Positions 52,863 to 61,897 are shown, counted from the first letter of the stretch. The stretch: DNA of 64,000 nucleotides from Pseudomonas sp. B21-028 (GCF_024749045.1 NZ_CP087184.1:1922001-1986000); one strand, 5' to 3'. The notes: generated by a model from the letters alone, not told the origin. Translations and numbers: made by a program.

Positions 52863-55580
52863 TCACGAGAGAGCGGCCATCGGTTGCGCAGTGGCAACCA
52901 GCAGGCGCTTGATTTCCGGTACGCAGGAGCCGCATTGCGTGCCACAGCCCAGTTCCTGTTTCAGCCCTTGCAAATCCAGCCCTCGTTCAATGCCGGCGCA
53001 GATCGCACGCTGGCTGACGTTCAAGCAATTGCACAGGGTCTTGCTGCCTCCTGCCGTCGCGCCGACATTGCCCGGCGGTGCGCTCAACGGCGCCAGCAGC
53101 CAGCGGCGCAGTTGCTCATCGGCACGACCTTCCTGCCACAGGCTCTGCAACCAATGGCGGGCGAGGGTTTCGCCGGCCAGGCGGATGGCGGTGATGCGAC
53201 CGTTTTCGATCCGCACCCGTTTACCGATGGCGCGACGGGGATCGTCGTAGGCCAGTACCGGCCCGTCGATCAGCCCCAGTTGTTCGTCGATCGCTTGTAG
53301 CAGTGCGGGGTCAGGCGCCACGGCGCTGGCAGCCCGAATCAGCAGCGCGGGACGTTCACGGCCGGTCAGGCTCAGGCTGACGTAGGCAAACGCCTCACAC
53401 AGCGGGCGCAACGTCTCCAGATGTTGTTGGACATCGTCCTCGACCAGGGCGAAAAGCTGCCAAGGCAGGTTCACCGGTTCCAGGCGCACGCCGCTGTGTT
53501 TGAGTTCCGGTTGTTTCGACAAGGGATCGAAAGCCGGCTGAGTCAGGGTATTGACCCCACCCTTGAGGAACCGGTCGCCCCAGTGCATCGGCAGGAACGC
53601 CTGGCCGGGCCGCACGCTGTCGTCGCTGTCCACGGCCACGATCACCGCGCCACGACGACTCTTGAGGCTGACCAAGTCGCCCGGTTGCAGGCGCTGGCGC
53701 TGAAGCTCGTCGGGGTGCAGGCTGAGGACGGCTTCGTTCACATGCCCGAACAACCGCGCGGCGGTGCCGGTACGGCTCATGCCGTGCCACTGGTCCCGCA
53801 GACGGCCGGTGTTGAGGGTCAACGGGTAGCGGGCGTCACGCAGTTCCCTGGCGGCGCGATACGGTTCGGCGATAAATCGCGCCCGGCCGTTGTCGGTGGG
53901 AAAAATCCCATCGACGTACAGGCGAGCCGTTCCGACCGTGGCGCCGTCGGGGAAGGGCCACTGCTGGGGACCGAGTCGATCGATCAGTTCATGGCTGATA
54001 CCGGACAGGTCGAGGTCGCGTCCGCGGGTCAATTGCTTGTATTCGTCGAACAATTGGGCGGGCGCGTCAAAGGCGAACAGGCTGGGCTGGCCCGGTCGCA
54101 GACGTTTCTCCAGACGTTGTGCGAAATCCACGGTAATGGCCCAGTCCGGTCGTGCTTCGCCCGGTGCGTCGATGGCCCGGCGGACGTGGGAAATGCGTCG
54201 TTCGGAGTTGGTCACCGAACCTTCCTTTTCGCCCCAACTGGCTGCTGGCAGCAGCAAGTCGGCAAACCCGGCGGTCTCGGTGGTCCGGAAGGCCTCTTGC
54301 AGCACCACGAACGGGCAGGCTCGCAGGGCTTCCCGCACCGCCGTCTGGTCCGGCATCGATTGAGCCGGGTTGGTGCAGGCTATCCACAAGGCCTTGATCT
54401 TGCCGTTGCGCACCTGCTCGAACAGCTCGATGGCGCTCAGGCCAGGGTTGGCGGGCAGTTGCTCGACGCCCCAGTACCCGGCGACTTCGGCGCGATGCTC
54501 CGGGTTGGCGGCTTCGCGATGGCCTGGCAGCAGGTTCGACAGGCTGCCGGTTTCCCGGCCGCCCATGGCGTTGGGCTGGCCGGTCAGCGAGAAGGGCCCG
54601 GCACCCGGACGACCGATCTGCCCGGTGGCCAGGTGCAGGTTGATCAAGGCACTGTTCTTGACGCTGCCGGCGGTGGACTGGTTCAGGCCCATGCACCACA
54701 ACGACAGGAAGCTGGGGGCCGTGCCGACGGCTTCGGCGCACTGGTGCAGTTGCTCGACGCTGATACCACACAACTGGGCAACCATGGCCGGCGTGTAATC
54801 GCGCACCAGGTTTTTCAGGTCCGCCAGGCCTTCGGTGTGGGCCTTGATGAAGTCGCGGTCGACCCAGTCTTCCCACAACAGCAGGTGCAAAATCCCATGG
54901 AACAAGGCGACATCGGTCCCTGGCAGGATCGCCAGGTGCAGATCCGCCAGGTCGCAGGTATCGGTGCGCCGCGGGTCGATGACAATGATCTTCATCTGCG
55001 GCCGGCGGGATTTGGCTTCTTCCAGGCGGCGAAACAGGATCGGGTGGGCGTAGGCCATGTTACTGCCGACGATCATGACGCAGTCGCTCAGTTCCAGGTC
55101 TTCATAGTTGCAGGGCGGCGCGTCGGCACCGAGGCTGCGTTTGTAGCCCACTACCGCCGAGGACATGCACAGCCGGGAATTGCTGTCGATGTTGTTGGTA
55201 CCGACCAGGGCCCTGGCCAGTTTGTTGAAGGCGTAGTAATCCTCGGTCAGCAGCTGGCCGGAGATGTAGAACGCCACGCTGTCGGGACCGTGTTCGGCGA
55301 TGGTCTCGGCGAACACGCCAGCGGCGTGCTCCAGGGCGCTGTCCCAGTCGGTGCGGGCGCGGGCCAGGCTTTTGCTCAGGCGCAGCTCTGGGTACAAGGC
55401 TCGCGCGGCGAGGTCGCCAGTCAAATGCAGGGTCGAGCCCTTGCTGCACAGTTTGCCGAAGTTGGCCGGGTGGGCGGGATCGCCACTGACACCGAGGATG
55501 CGCTCGTCGTCGTGTTCGATCAGTACGCCGCAACCGACCCCGCAATAACAGCAGGTCGAGGCAGTGGTCTGGCGGTTCAT
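52863..55580 (-). CDS. nasC: Assimilatory nitrate reductase, catalytic subunit
   Basis: 905-residue molybdoenzyme that reduces nitrate to nitrite in the cytoplasm. The N-terminal [4Fe-4S] site is seen in TCCYCGVGCGV plus GKLCSKG; then bis-MGD binding domains (NIDSNSRLCMSSAV, GRPGAGPFSLTGQPNAMGGRE) and C-terminal molydopterin dinucleotide-binding domain (NTGRLRDQWHGMSRTG). A further C-terminal BFD-like [2Fe-2S] segment follows from about residue 850 (CNCLNVSQRAIC, CGTQCGSCVPEI). No Tat signal. It overlaps nirD by one base. Its cofactor requires the mobA, moaB and moeA products encoded here. Confidence 0.94.
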   Translation of the reverse strand: MNRQTTASTCCYCGVGCGVLIEHDDERILGVSGDPAHPANFGKLCSKGSTLHLTGDLAARALYPELRLSKSLARARTDWDSALEHAAGVFAETIAEHGPDSVAFYISGQLLTEDYYAFNKLARALVGTNNIDSNSRLCMSSAVVGYKRSLGADAPPCNYEDLELSDCVMIVGSNMAYAHPILFRRLEEAKSRRPQMKIIVIDPRRTDTCDLADLHLAILPGTDVALFHGILHLLLWEDWVDRDFIKAHTEGLADLKNLVRDYTPAMVAQLCGISVEQLHQCAEAVGTAPSFLSLWCMGLNQSTAGSVKNSALINLHLATGQIGRPGAGPFSLTGQPNAMGGRETGSLSNLLPGHREAANPEHRAEVAGYWGVEQLPANPGLSAIELFEQVRNGKIKALWIACTNPAQSMPDQTAVREALRACPFVVLQEAFRTTETAGFADLLLPAASWGEKEGSVTNSERRISHVRRAIDAPGEARPDWAITVDFAQRLEKRLRPGQPSLFAFDAPAQLFDEYKQLTRGRDLDLSGISHELIDRLGPQQWPFPDGATVGTARLYVDGIFPTDNGRARFIAEPYRAARELRDARYPLTLNTGRLRDQWHGMSRTGTAARLFGHVNEAVLSLHPDELQRQRLQPGDLVSLKSRRGAVIVAVDSDDSVRPGQAFLPMHWGDRFLKGGVNTLTQPAFDPLSKQPELKHSGVRLEPVNLPWQLFALVEDDVQQHLETLRPLCEAFAYVSLSLTGRERPALLIRAASAVAPDPALLQAIDEQLGLIDGPVLAYDDPRRAIGKRVRIENGRITAIRLAGETLARHWLQSLWQEGRADEQLRRWLLAPLSAPPGNVGATAGGSKTLCNCLNVSQRAICAGIERGLDLQGLKQELGCGTQCGSCVPEIKRLLVATAQPMAALS

Positions 55581-55897
55581 CAGCTTGCGTCCCTTAGCGC
55601 CAACAGTACCCGGCCGTTCTCGACCCGGGCCGAATGATGATGGGCACAGCCCACATCCGGCGCCTGGGCCTGGCCAGTCTCCAGGTCGATCTGCCAGTTA
55701 TGCAGCGGGCAGGCCACGCGCTTGCCATAGATCAAGCCTTGAGACAACGGGCCACCCTTGTGCGGGCAGCGGTCATCGAGTGCAAAAACCTCATCGTCGC
55801 TGGTACGAAAAATCGCGATGTCGCCCTTCGGGCCATTGATGATGCGTGAGCCCAGGGCATTGATGTCTTCCAGCGCGCAGATATCCAGCCAGTTCAT
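55580..55897 (-). CDS. nirD: Nitrite reductase small subunit
   Basis: 105-residue Rieske-like subunit of NADH-dependent assimilatory nitrite reductase. A full set of Rieske ligands is visible: CPHKGG and CPLHNW. Starts MNWLDICALEDINALG. It overlaps nirB by four bases and nasC by one, so the three genes are translationally coupled. Confidence 0.93.
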   Translation of the reverse strand: MNWLDICALEDINALGSRIINGPKGDIAIFRTSDDEVFALDDRCPHKGGPLSQGLIYGKRVACPLHNWQIDLETGQAQAPDVGCAHHHSARVENGRVLLALRDAS

Positions 55898-58347
55898 GCC
55901 GGCACCTCCAGATTCTTCGCGGGGATGACTTCAAACTCTTTCTTCAGCTGCGGTTGTTCCAGGCGCTGTTTCCATGGGTCCTGTTCCAGCGACAGGGAAA
56001 ACTTCAGGCGCTCGTGAAGGGCCTTGCGCTGCACCGGATCTTCAAGCACGGCTTTCTTGATGTGTTCCATGCCGACCCGCTGCATGTAATGCACGGTGCG
56101 CTCGAGGTAGAAGGCTTCTTCGCGGTACAGCTGCAAGAAGGCACCGTTGTATTCACGCACTTCCTCGGCGGTCTTGAGCTTGACGAAGAACTCGGCGACC
56201 TCGGTCTTGATCCCGCCATTGCCGCCGATGTACATCTCCCAGCCGGAATCGACACCGATGATGCCCACGTCCTTGATGCCGGCTTCCGAGCAGTTGCGAG
56301 GGCAACCGGAGACGGCGAGTTTTACCTTGTGCGGCGACCACATGTTGAACAGGTCGTGCTCCAGTTCGATGCCCAATTGCGTGGAGTTCTGCGTACCAAA
56401 GCGACAGAACTCGCTGCCCACGCAGGTCTTCACGGTGCGGATGGATTTGCCGTAGGCATGGCCGGACGGCATGTCGAGGTCTGCCCAGACACCGGGCAGA
56501 TCCTGCTTCTTGATGCCCAGCAAGTCGATGCGCTGGCCGCCGGTGACCTTGACCATGGGCACACTGTACTTGTCGGCCACGTCGGCAATGCGCCGCAGCT
56601 CCGACGGCGTGGTCACGCCGCCCCACATCCGTGGGACGACCGAGTAGGTGCCATCCTTCTGGATGTTGGCGTGGGCCCGTTCGTTGATCAGCCGGGATTG
56701 CGGATCGTCATGGGCTTCGCCGGGCCAGGTGGAAATCAGGTAGTAGTTCAGCGCCGGGCGGCAGGTGGCGCAGCCGTTCGGGGTGCGCCAGTTCAAGTAG
56801 TTCATGGTGCCGGCGATGGTCAGCAGGTGCTCGTCGCGGATCGCCTGGCGGATCTGGCCGTGAGTGAGGTCGCTGCATCCGCAGATGGCTTTTTCGCTTT
56901 TCGGCTTGACGTCGGCCGCACCGCCGACGGTGTTGATGAGGATCTGCTCGACCAGGCCGGCGCAGGAACCGCAGGAACTGGCGGCCTTGGTGTGTTTTTT
57001 CACGTCATCGACGCTGAACAGGCCATGCTCCTGGATCGCCTTGACGATGGTGCCCTTGCACACGCCATTACAGCCGCAGACTTCGGCGGAATCGGCCATG
57101 CTCATGGCTTTGTCCTGGCCCTGGTGACCTACGTCGCCCAGGGCATTTTCACCGAACATCAGGTGATCGCGGATTTCGCTGATGGTGGCATTCTCACGGA
57201 TCTGGCGGAAGTACCAGCCACCATCTGCCGTATCGCCGTACAGGCAGGCGCCGACCAGTACGTCATCCTTGATCACCAGTTTCTTGTAGACGCCGCCGAT
57301 GGGGTCGGAGAGGGTGATGGTCTCGGTGCCTTCGCCGCCCATGAAATCCCCGGCGGAAAACAGGTCGATGCCGGTGACCTTGAGCTTGGTCGAGGTCACC
57401 GAGCCTTTATAGGTGGCGAAGCCCAGTTGAGCGAGGTGGTTGGCGCAGACCTTGGCCTGTTCGAACAGCGGGGCCACCAGGCCGTAGGCAGTGCCGCGAT
57501 GGTTGGCGCATTCACCGATGGCGTAGATGCGCGGGTCATAGGTTTGCATCGTGTCATTGACCAGGATCCCGCGGCTGCACGGGATGCCGGCTTTTTCCGC
57601 CAGTTCGACATTGGGGCGGATGCCGGCCGCCATCACCACCAGGTCGGCGGGGATGATGTCGCCGTTCTTGAACTGCACCGACCCGACCCGGCCATTGCCG
57701 GCGTCGTGGAGAGCCTGGGTCTGCTCGTTGAGGCGGAATTTCAGGCCGCGGTCTTCCAAGGCGGTTTGCAGCAGCTGGCCGCTGGTCTTGTCCAACTGGC
57801 GCTCCAGCAACCATTCACCCAGGTGCACCACGGTCACGTCCATGCCCCGCAGCTTCAGGCCATTGGCGGCTTCCAGGCCCAGCAGGCCGCCGCCGATCAC
57901 CACGGCGTGCTTGTGGGTCTTGGCGGTTTCGATCATCGCCTGGGTGTCGGCGATGTCGCGGTAACCGATGACGCCGTCGAGCGTGTGGCCGGGAATCGGC
58001 AAGATGAACGGCGTGGAGCCGGTGGCGATCAGCAGGCGATCGTACTCGGCCTCGGTGCCGTCTTCGGCGATGACCCGACGCTTGACCCGGTCGATCTCCA
58101 CGACCTTGCGGTTCAGCAGCAGGTTGATGTGGTTGTCCTGGTACCAGCTCAGGTTGTTGAGGACGATTTCTTCAAACGTTTGCTCGCCGGCGAGCACGGG
58201 GGAAAGCAGGATGCGGTTGTAGTTGGTGTGGGGCTCGGCGCCGAACACCGTGATGTCGTACAGCTCGTTGCTCAGCTTGAGCAGTTCTTCGAGGGTTCGA
58301 ACCCCGGCCATGCCATTGCCGATCATCACCAGTTTGAGTTTTTTCAT
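55894..58347 (-). CDS. nirB: Nitrite reductase large subunit (NADH, siroheme)
   Basis: 817-residue flavo-iron-siroheme enzyme reducing nitrite to ammonium. FAD/NADH domain from the N-terminus (LVMIGNGMAGVRTLEEL, then VVIGGGLLGLEAANGL), BFD [2Fe-2S] around residue 425 (CGCNGVCKGTIV, then CGSCAGLVEQ), sulfite/nitrite reductase ferredoxin-like domains, and siroheme/[4Fe-4S] ligands in CVGSEFCRFG (about 640) and SGCPRNCSEAG (about 685). The ATG at 58347 has GGAG upstream; the frame extends a few codons further. The mRNA has a terminator/antiterminator leader and a sigma-54 promoter. Confidence 0.95.
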   Translation of the reverse strand: MKKLKLVMIGNGMAGVRTLEELLKLSNELYDITVFGAEPHTNYNRILLSPVLAGEQTFEEIVLNNLSWYQDNHINLLLNRKVVEIDRVKRRVIAEDGTEAEYDRLLIATGSTPFILPIPGHTLDGVIGYRDIADTQAMIETAKTHKHAVVIGGGLLGLEAANGLKLRGMDVTVVHLGEWLLERQLDKTSGQLLQTALEDRGLKFRLNEQTQALHDAGNGRVGSVQFKNGDIIPADLVVMAAGIRPNVELAEKAGIPCSRGILVNDTMQTYDPRIYAIGECANHRGTAYGLVAPLFEQAKVCANHLAQLGFATYKGSVTSTKLKVTGIDLFSAGDFMGGEGTETITLSDPIGGVYKKLVIKDDVLVGACLYGDTADGGWYFRQIRENATISEIRDHLMFGENALGDVGHQGQDKAMSMADSAEVCGCNGVCKGTIVKAIQEHGLFSVDDVKKHTKAASSCGSCAGLVEQILINTVGGAADVKPKSEKAICGCSDLTHGQIRQAIRDEHLLTIAGTMNYLNWRTPNGCATCRPALNYYLISTWPGEAHDDPQSRLINERAHANIQKDGTYSVVPRMWGGVTTPSELRRIADVADKYSVPMVKVTGGQRIDLLGIKKQDLPGVWADLDMPSGHAYGKSIRTVKTCVGSEFCRFGTQNSTQLGIELEHDLFNMWSPHKVKLAVSGCPRNCSEAGIKDVGIIGVDSGWEMYIGGNGGIKTEVAEFFVKLKTAEEVREYNGAFLQLYREEAFYLERTVHYMQRVGMEHIKKAVLEDPVQRKALHERLKFSLSLEQDPWKQRLEQPQLKKEFEVIPAKNLEVPA

Positions 58348-58428
58348 CAGGGTTCTCCGCAAGCCCAGACCCGGTTTCGTCACGTTTCATCACGGCGATC
58401 GGACTGGCTCGGCAATTTTCACGAAAAC

Positions 58429-58517
58429 AAAAAAAGGCGTCCCGCTAGTGTGCTAGCGAGGACGCCTTTGTCCTGGTCCCGTTCTCTCGGGAAGCACCGC
58501 CTTCATCGTTGGAGGCG
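58429..58517 (-). ncRNA. ANTAR-type antitermination leader of nirB
   Basis: Read on the minus strand: a candidate hairpin with loop AACGAT (58505-58510), a hairpin TCCCG-AGAGAA-CGGGA (58477-58492), then GGAC-AAAGGC-GTCC (58461-58474), all with hexaloops carrying A at position 1 and G at position 4. The last hairpin overlaps the 5' arm of an intrinsic terminator (AAAGGCGTCC... GGACGCCTTTTTTT, 58429-58470). Binding of phosphorylated or freed NasT to the loops would prevent the terminator. nirB begins 82 bp further on. Confidence 0.82.
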
Positions 58518-58544
58518 TTGCCTTATGTCTGTTGAGAGGGGTTA

Positions 58545-58560
58545 TGCAGTGGTTGTGCCA
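58545..58560 (-). promoter_or_regulatory. Sigma-54 promoter of nirB
   Basis: TGGCAC-N5-CTGCA on the minus strand, with -24 GG and -12 GC in exact spacing. Transcription would begin near 58533 and run straight into the antitermination leader. Confidence 0.82.
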
Positions 58561-58689
58561 AGTGGCTTCGGAGTGCGGTTTTATTGAAGGGCGGGGCATA
58601 TACAGGCGCTGGAGAGGGATTTACTGCACTGATTCAAAGCGTGTTGCACGGTAATGGCGCGTGGGCCTAGAGGGGGGACAGACAGGCCG

Positions 58690-58761
58690 CCATCGCGAGC
58701 AGGCTCGCTCTCACATTTGGATCTGCATAGACACTGTGGGAGCGAGCCTGCTCGCGATGGG
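58690..58761. repeat. Inverted REP pair
   Basis: 'catcgcgagcaggctcgctc' and 'gagcgagcctgctcgcgatg' face each other between the kinase/phosphatase stop and the nirB promoter. The remaining gap (58561-58689) shows no gene. Confidence 0.88.
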
Positions 58762-58773
58762 CGCAACTGGATC

Positions 58774-60444
58774 TCAGCTGTGGAACACCAGAAACAGCAG
58801 CACAATGTTGACCACTAAAGACGCCAGCGCCAAGGTCCGCCAGACCTTCAGCGGTTCGCGCTCCAGCAATGGCCGGGGCCTGACGCTCAAGCTGCGGCGC
58901 TCGCCCTGTTCCAGCAACAACAACCATTCCTCGGCGGTTTCAAAGCGTTCGTCCGGATCCGCCGCAATGGCGCGCTCCAGGCTTTGGCCGAGCCATTCGG
59001 GCAGGTCCGGCCGATAGCGGCTGGCGCTGACCGGCACGCCAAAGCGCGGTCGCTGGAAGGCTTCGACTTCGCCATAGGGATAATGCCCGGTCAGCAGGAA
59101 ATACAGGGTCACCCCGACGCCATACAAGTCCTGTTGCGCCGTCGGCGCGACACCGCCGAAGGCTTCCGGTGCGATATAGCTGGGTGTGCCCGGCAGCACG
59201 TTGGCCTGGTCTTCGGACAGGCCGGGGCAGTACGCCAGGCCGAAATCCAGTAGCCGCAGTTCGCCGTCGTCTCCCAGATGCAGGTTTTCCGGCTTGATGT
59301 CGCGGTGGTAGATCTGCCGTCGATGCAACAGCCCCACCGCCCGCACCAGCCGTTGCGCCAGATCCAGCCATTGAGCCAGCGGCAAGGCGCCGGCCTGGTT
59401 GAACAGCTCGGCCAGGGTCACGCCCGGATATTCGCGCATCACGTAATACAGATGCTGACGCTGGGGAACACCATGGACTTCCGGAAACTGCCTGCCGGCG
59501 ACCCGCTTGAGAAACCATTCTTCCGACAGCAATGCCTGTCCGGCCTGGGTGTCGTCCCGTAGCTGCACCGGCAGGGTTTTCAGCAGCCATGGCTGACCCT
59601 GGCCATCGTGTACCCGGTAGAGCAGCGACTGCTGGCTCTGGCCGAGCAGTCCTTCGAGCTGCCAGCCCTCGAACATCTGGCCCGGTTTCAGCGCTGGGGG
59701 CAGGGGCCACTGCTGCAACTGGATCAGCGCATCGCCGATGCTCGCTTCGCCCAGCGCGTCGACCCGTACCAGCAAGGCGCTGGCGTTGTCCTGGCTGCCG
59801 GCCAGGTGTGCGGCGTTGACCAGTGTCTGGGCGGCGAGGTCCAGGTCCGGCTGGTCCCGAAGGATGCCGGCAATGGCCGTATCCCCCAGGACTGCCCAGA
59901 CGCCATCGCTGAGCAACACGAAGGTTTCTTCGGTGCGCAGTTCACCGTCGAGGAAGTCCAGGATCAGATGCTGATCCAGCCCCAGGGCGCGCTTGAGCAC
60001 ATGCTGCATGCCCTGTTGCTCCCATACGTGATCTTCGCTGACCCGTTGCAGATGATTGGCATGCCAGCGGTAGACCCGGCAATCGCCCACGTGGGCGAGG
60101 GTAAAGCGTCGGCCCCGCAGCACCAAGGCACTGACGGTGGTGAGCAACGGCTGTCCGCCACCGTTGGCCTGCAACCAGCGATTCTGCGCCAGCAACAGCC
60201 GGTCCAGCGCCTGGGCCACGCCCCAGGTCTGCGGCGTGGAGTAATAGTCCAGGGCCAGTGCCTGCAAGGTTGAACGGGCGGCCAACCCGCCGTCGGCGCA
60301 TTGGCTTACACCGTCGGCAATGGCGAACAGGTAGCCCTTGCTGGCCGCCAGGGCCGGGGCCGGGGTGACCAGGCGCAGGGCGTCCTGGTTTTCCTCCCGT
60401 GGGCCGATGGCCGTGGCTTCGGCAAAACTCAGTTGCAGGCTCAT
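58774..60444 (-). CDS. Bifunctional PP2C phosphatase / Ser-Thr protein kinase
   Basis: 556 residues. N-terminal PP2C phosphatase (GPREENQDA, FAIADGVSQ, LLSDGVWAVLG, DNASALLV; about 1-235), then a Hanks-type kinase (about 265-525) with catalytic HRDIKPEN near 385 and DFGLAYC near 400, and a C-terminal TM helix (LALASLVVNIVLLFLVFHS) that anchors it with both domains in the cytoplasm. The glycine-rich loop is degenerate (LLGQSQQS). It starts 9 bp after the nitrate transporter stop, so the two are one operon. The syntenic P. aeruginosa gene (around PA1782) is annotated as Ser/Thr kinase. Substrate unknown. Confidence 0.9.
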   Translation of the reverse strand: MSLQLSFAEATAIGPREENQDALRLVTPAPALAASKGYLFAIADGVSQCADGGLAARSTLQALALDYYSTPQTWGVAQALDRLLLAQNRWLQANGGGQPLLTTVSALVLRGRRFTLAHVGDCRVYRWHANHLQRVSEDHVWEQQGMQHVLKRALGLDQHLILDFLDGELRTEETFVLLSDGVWAVLGDTAIAGILRDQPDLDLAAQTLVNAAHLAGSQDNASALLVRVDALGEASIGDALIQLQQWPLPPALKPGQMFEGWQLEGLLGQSQQSLLYRVHDGQGQPWLLKTLPVQLRDDTQAGQALLSEEWFLKRVAGRQFPEVHGVPQRQHLYYVMREYPGVTLAELFNQAGALPLAQWLDLAQRLVRAVGLLHRRQIYHRDIKPENLHLGDDGELRLLDFGLAYCPGLSEDQANVLPGTPSYIAPEAFGGVAPTAQQDLYGVGVTLYFLLTGHYPYGEVEAFQRPRFGVPVSASRYRPDLPEWLGQSLERAIAADPDERFETAEEWLLLLEQGERRSLSVRPRPLLEREPLKVWRTLALASLVVNIVLLFLVFHS

Positions 60445-60453
60445 GGTCGCTGT

Positions 60454-61665
60454 TTATACCCGAGCCGCAGTGACGGCTGCCGAGCCCCAGGTGGTTCTCC
60501 AGCGACGCTTGACGCCGTGCAGGCCGAACCAGGCCAGCACGCCCAGGCTGGCGAACAACCACAGCGCCAATTGGTAGCTGCCGGTGCTTTGCTTGATCGC
60601 GCCCATGCCCGCCGCCAGGGCGAAGCCACCGATGCCGCCCGCCATGCCGATCAGCCCGGTCATCACGCCGATTTCGCGCCGGAAACGTTGTGGCACCAGT
60701 TGGAACACGGCGCCGTTGCCTGCACCGAGCCCGAGCATGGTGCAGACGAACAGCGCCAGTGCCGCGTAGGAGCTCGGCAGGTTGAAGCCCACCGCCGCGA
60801 TGCAGATGGCCGCCACGGTGTACATGCCCAGCAAGGTGCGGATACCGCCGAAACGATCCGCCAGGGCACCGCCCAACGGCCGCATCAGGCTGCCGCCGAA
60901 GACGCACGCCGCGGTGTAGTAGCCGGCGGTCACGGGGCTCAGGCCATATTGGTCGTTGAAGTAGCCGGGCAGGGCGCTGGCCAGGCCGATGAAGCCGCCG
61001 AAGGTCACGCTGTAGAAGAACATGAACCACCAGCTGTCACGGTCACCCAAGGCCTTGAGGTAGTCGGCCATGGATTTGGTTTTCGGCCGCTCGGGAGCGT
61101 TTTGGGCCAGCCACGCGAAGACGACCAGGGTCACGGCCAGCGGGACGAGCGCGAAACCGAACACGTTGCCCCAGCCGAAGGCGGCGGCCATCAGCGGCGC
61201 GATGATTGCGGCCAGCACGGTGCCCGAGTTGCCGGCACCGGCGATGCCCATGGCCTTGCCCTGGTGTTGTGGCGGATACCACTGGGAAGCCAACGGCAGG
61301 GCAACGGCAAACGACGCGCCGGCCATGCCCAGGAACAGGCCCAGCAACAGGGCTTGCTCGTAGCTGTGGATGCCCAGTTTCCAGGCGCAGAACAGCGCGC
61401 AGATCACGATCACCTGACCCACCATGCCGGCGGTTTTCGGTGAAGTCCGGTCGGCCAGCAGGCCCATGAACAGGCGCAGCACGGCGCCGGCCAGGATCGG
61501 CGTTGCCACCATCAGGCCGCGTTGTTGAGTGGTCAGGTGCAGGTCGGCGGAGATCTGCACCGCCAGTGGACCGAGCAGGTACCAGACCATGAAGCTCAGG
61601 TCGAAGTAGAGAAAGGCCGCGAACAGAGTCGGGGTGTGGCCGGATTTCCAAAAGCTTGAATTCAT
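60454..61665 (-). CDS. nasA: Nitrate/nitrite transporter, MFS (NarK/NasA type)
   Basis: 403 residues, 12 predicted TM helices. NNP-family signatures are visible: GLLADRTSPKTAGMVG after TM2, FLGMAGASFAVALPLASQWYPPQHQGKAMGIAGAGNSGTV (first nitrate signature, TM5), and GLIGMAGGIGGFALAAGMG (second, TM11). It begins NSSFWKSGHTPTLFAAFLYFD. It supplies nitrate to the reductase. The leader at 61760-61846 and a sigma-54 promoter at 61861 precede it. Confidence 0.93.
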   Translation of the reverse strand: MNSSFWKSGHTPTLFAAFLYFDLSFMVWYLLGPLAVQISADLHLTTQQRGLMVATPILAGAVLRLFMGLLADRTSPKTAGMVGQVIVICALFCAWKLGIHSYEQALLLGLFLGMAGASFAVALPLASQWYPPQHQGKAMGIAGAGNSGTVLAAIIAPLMAAAFGWGNVFGFALVPLAVTLVVFAWLAQNAPERPKTKSMADYLKALGDRDSWWFMFFYSVTFGGFIGLASALPGYFNDQYGLSPVTAGYYTAACVFGGSLMRPLGGALADRFGGIRTLLGMYTVAAICIAAVGFNLPSSYAALALFVCTMLGLGAGNGAVFQLVPQRFRREIGVMTGLIGMAGGIGGFALAAGMGAIKQSTGSYQLALWLFASLGVLAWFGLHGVKRRWRTTWGSAAVTAARV

Positions 61666-61759
61666 CGCGCACCTCAGCTGTGAAAGTCTCGAGAAATGAG
61701 TCAGTGCTCAGAGCAGTGCGCCGGCTGTGGTCGCACCACCGGCCCCGAAGAGCCAAAAC

Positions 61760-61846
61760 AAAAAAACGCCGCAACCCGGATTGCCAGCGAGGCAAGGAGG
61801 GTGTGCGACGTCTTTGTCGTAGGTGGGGCAACCGCCGTTGGTTACC
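61760..61846 (-). ncRNA. ANTAR-type antitermination leader of the nitrate transporter
   Basis: On the minus strand: P1 GGTAACC-AACGGC-GGTTGCC (61827-61846), P2 CGAC-AAAGAC-GTCG (61806-61819), both hexaloops with A1 and G4, then an intrinsic terminator whose 5' arm (ACGTCGCA) overlaps P2 and whose 3' arm is TGCGGCGT plus seven T (61760-61815). P2 and terminator are mutually exclusive. The transporter ATG is 95 bp downstream. Confidence 0.85.
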
Positions 61847-61860
61847 TGTGGGGTTGCTTA

Positions 61861-61876
61861 AGCGAGATCTGTGCCA
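61861..61876 (-). promoter_or_regulatory. Sigma-54 promoter of the nitrate transporter operon
   Basis: TGGCAC-N5-TCGCT on the minus strand with exact -24/-12 spacing. It stands 15 bp before P1 of the leader, which fits a transcription start close to the first hairpin. Confidence 0.8.
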
Positions 61877-61897
61877 ACAGCGGGTATCGAGGGAAGG

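Noticed and set aside
53421..55637. 738-codon open frame antisense to the nitrate reductase gene
   Set aside because: No motifs, biased composition, fully covered by a confident gene on the opposite strand.
55954..58587. 877-codon open frame antisense to nirB
   Set aside because: Same antisense artefact. nirB on the other strand has all its cofactor motifs, and this frame also covers the nirB leader.
58620..58650. TGCAC...TTGCA pattern upstream of the nirB sigma-54 promoter as NtrC site
   Set aside because: The half-sites are too far apart for the 17-bp NtrC dyad. An enhancer is expected in this region but I cannot place it.
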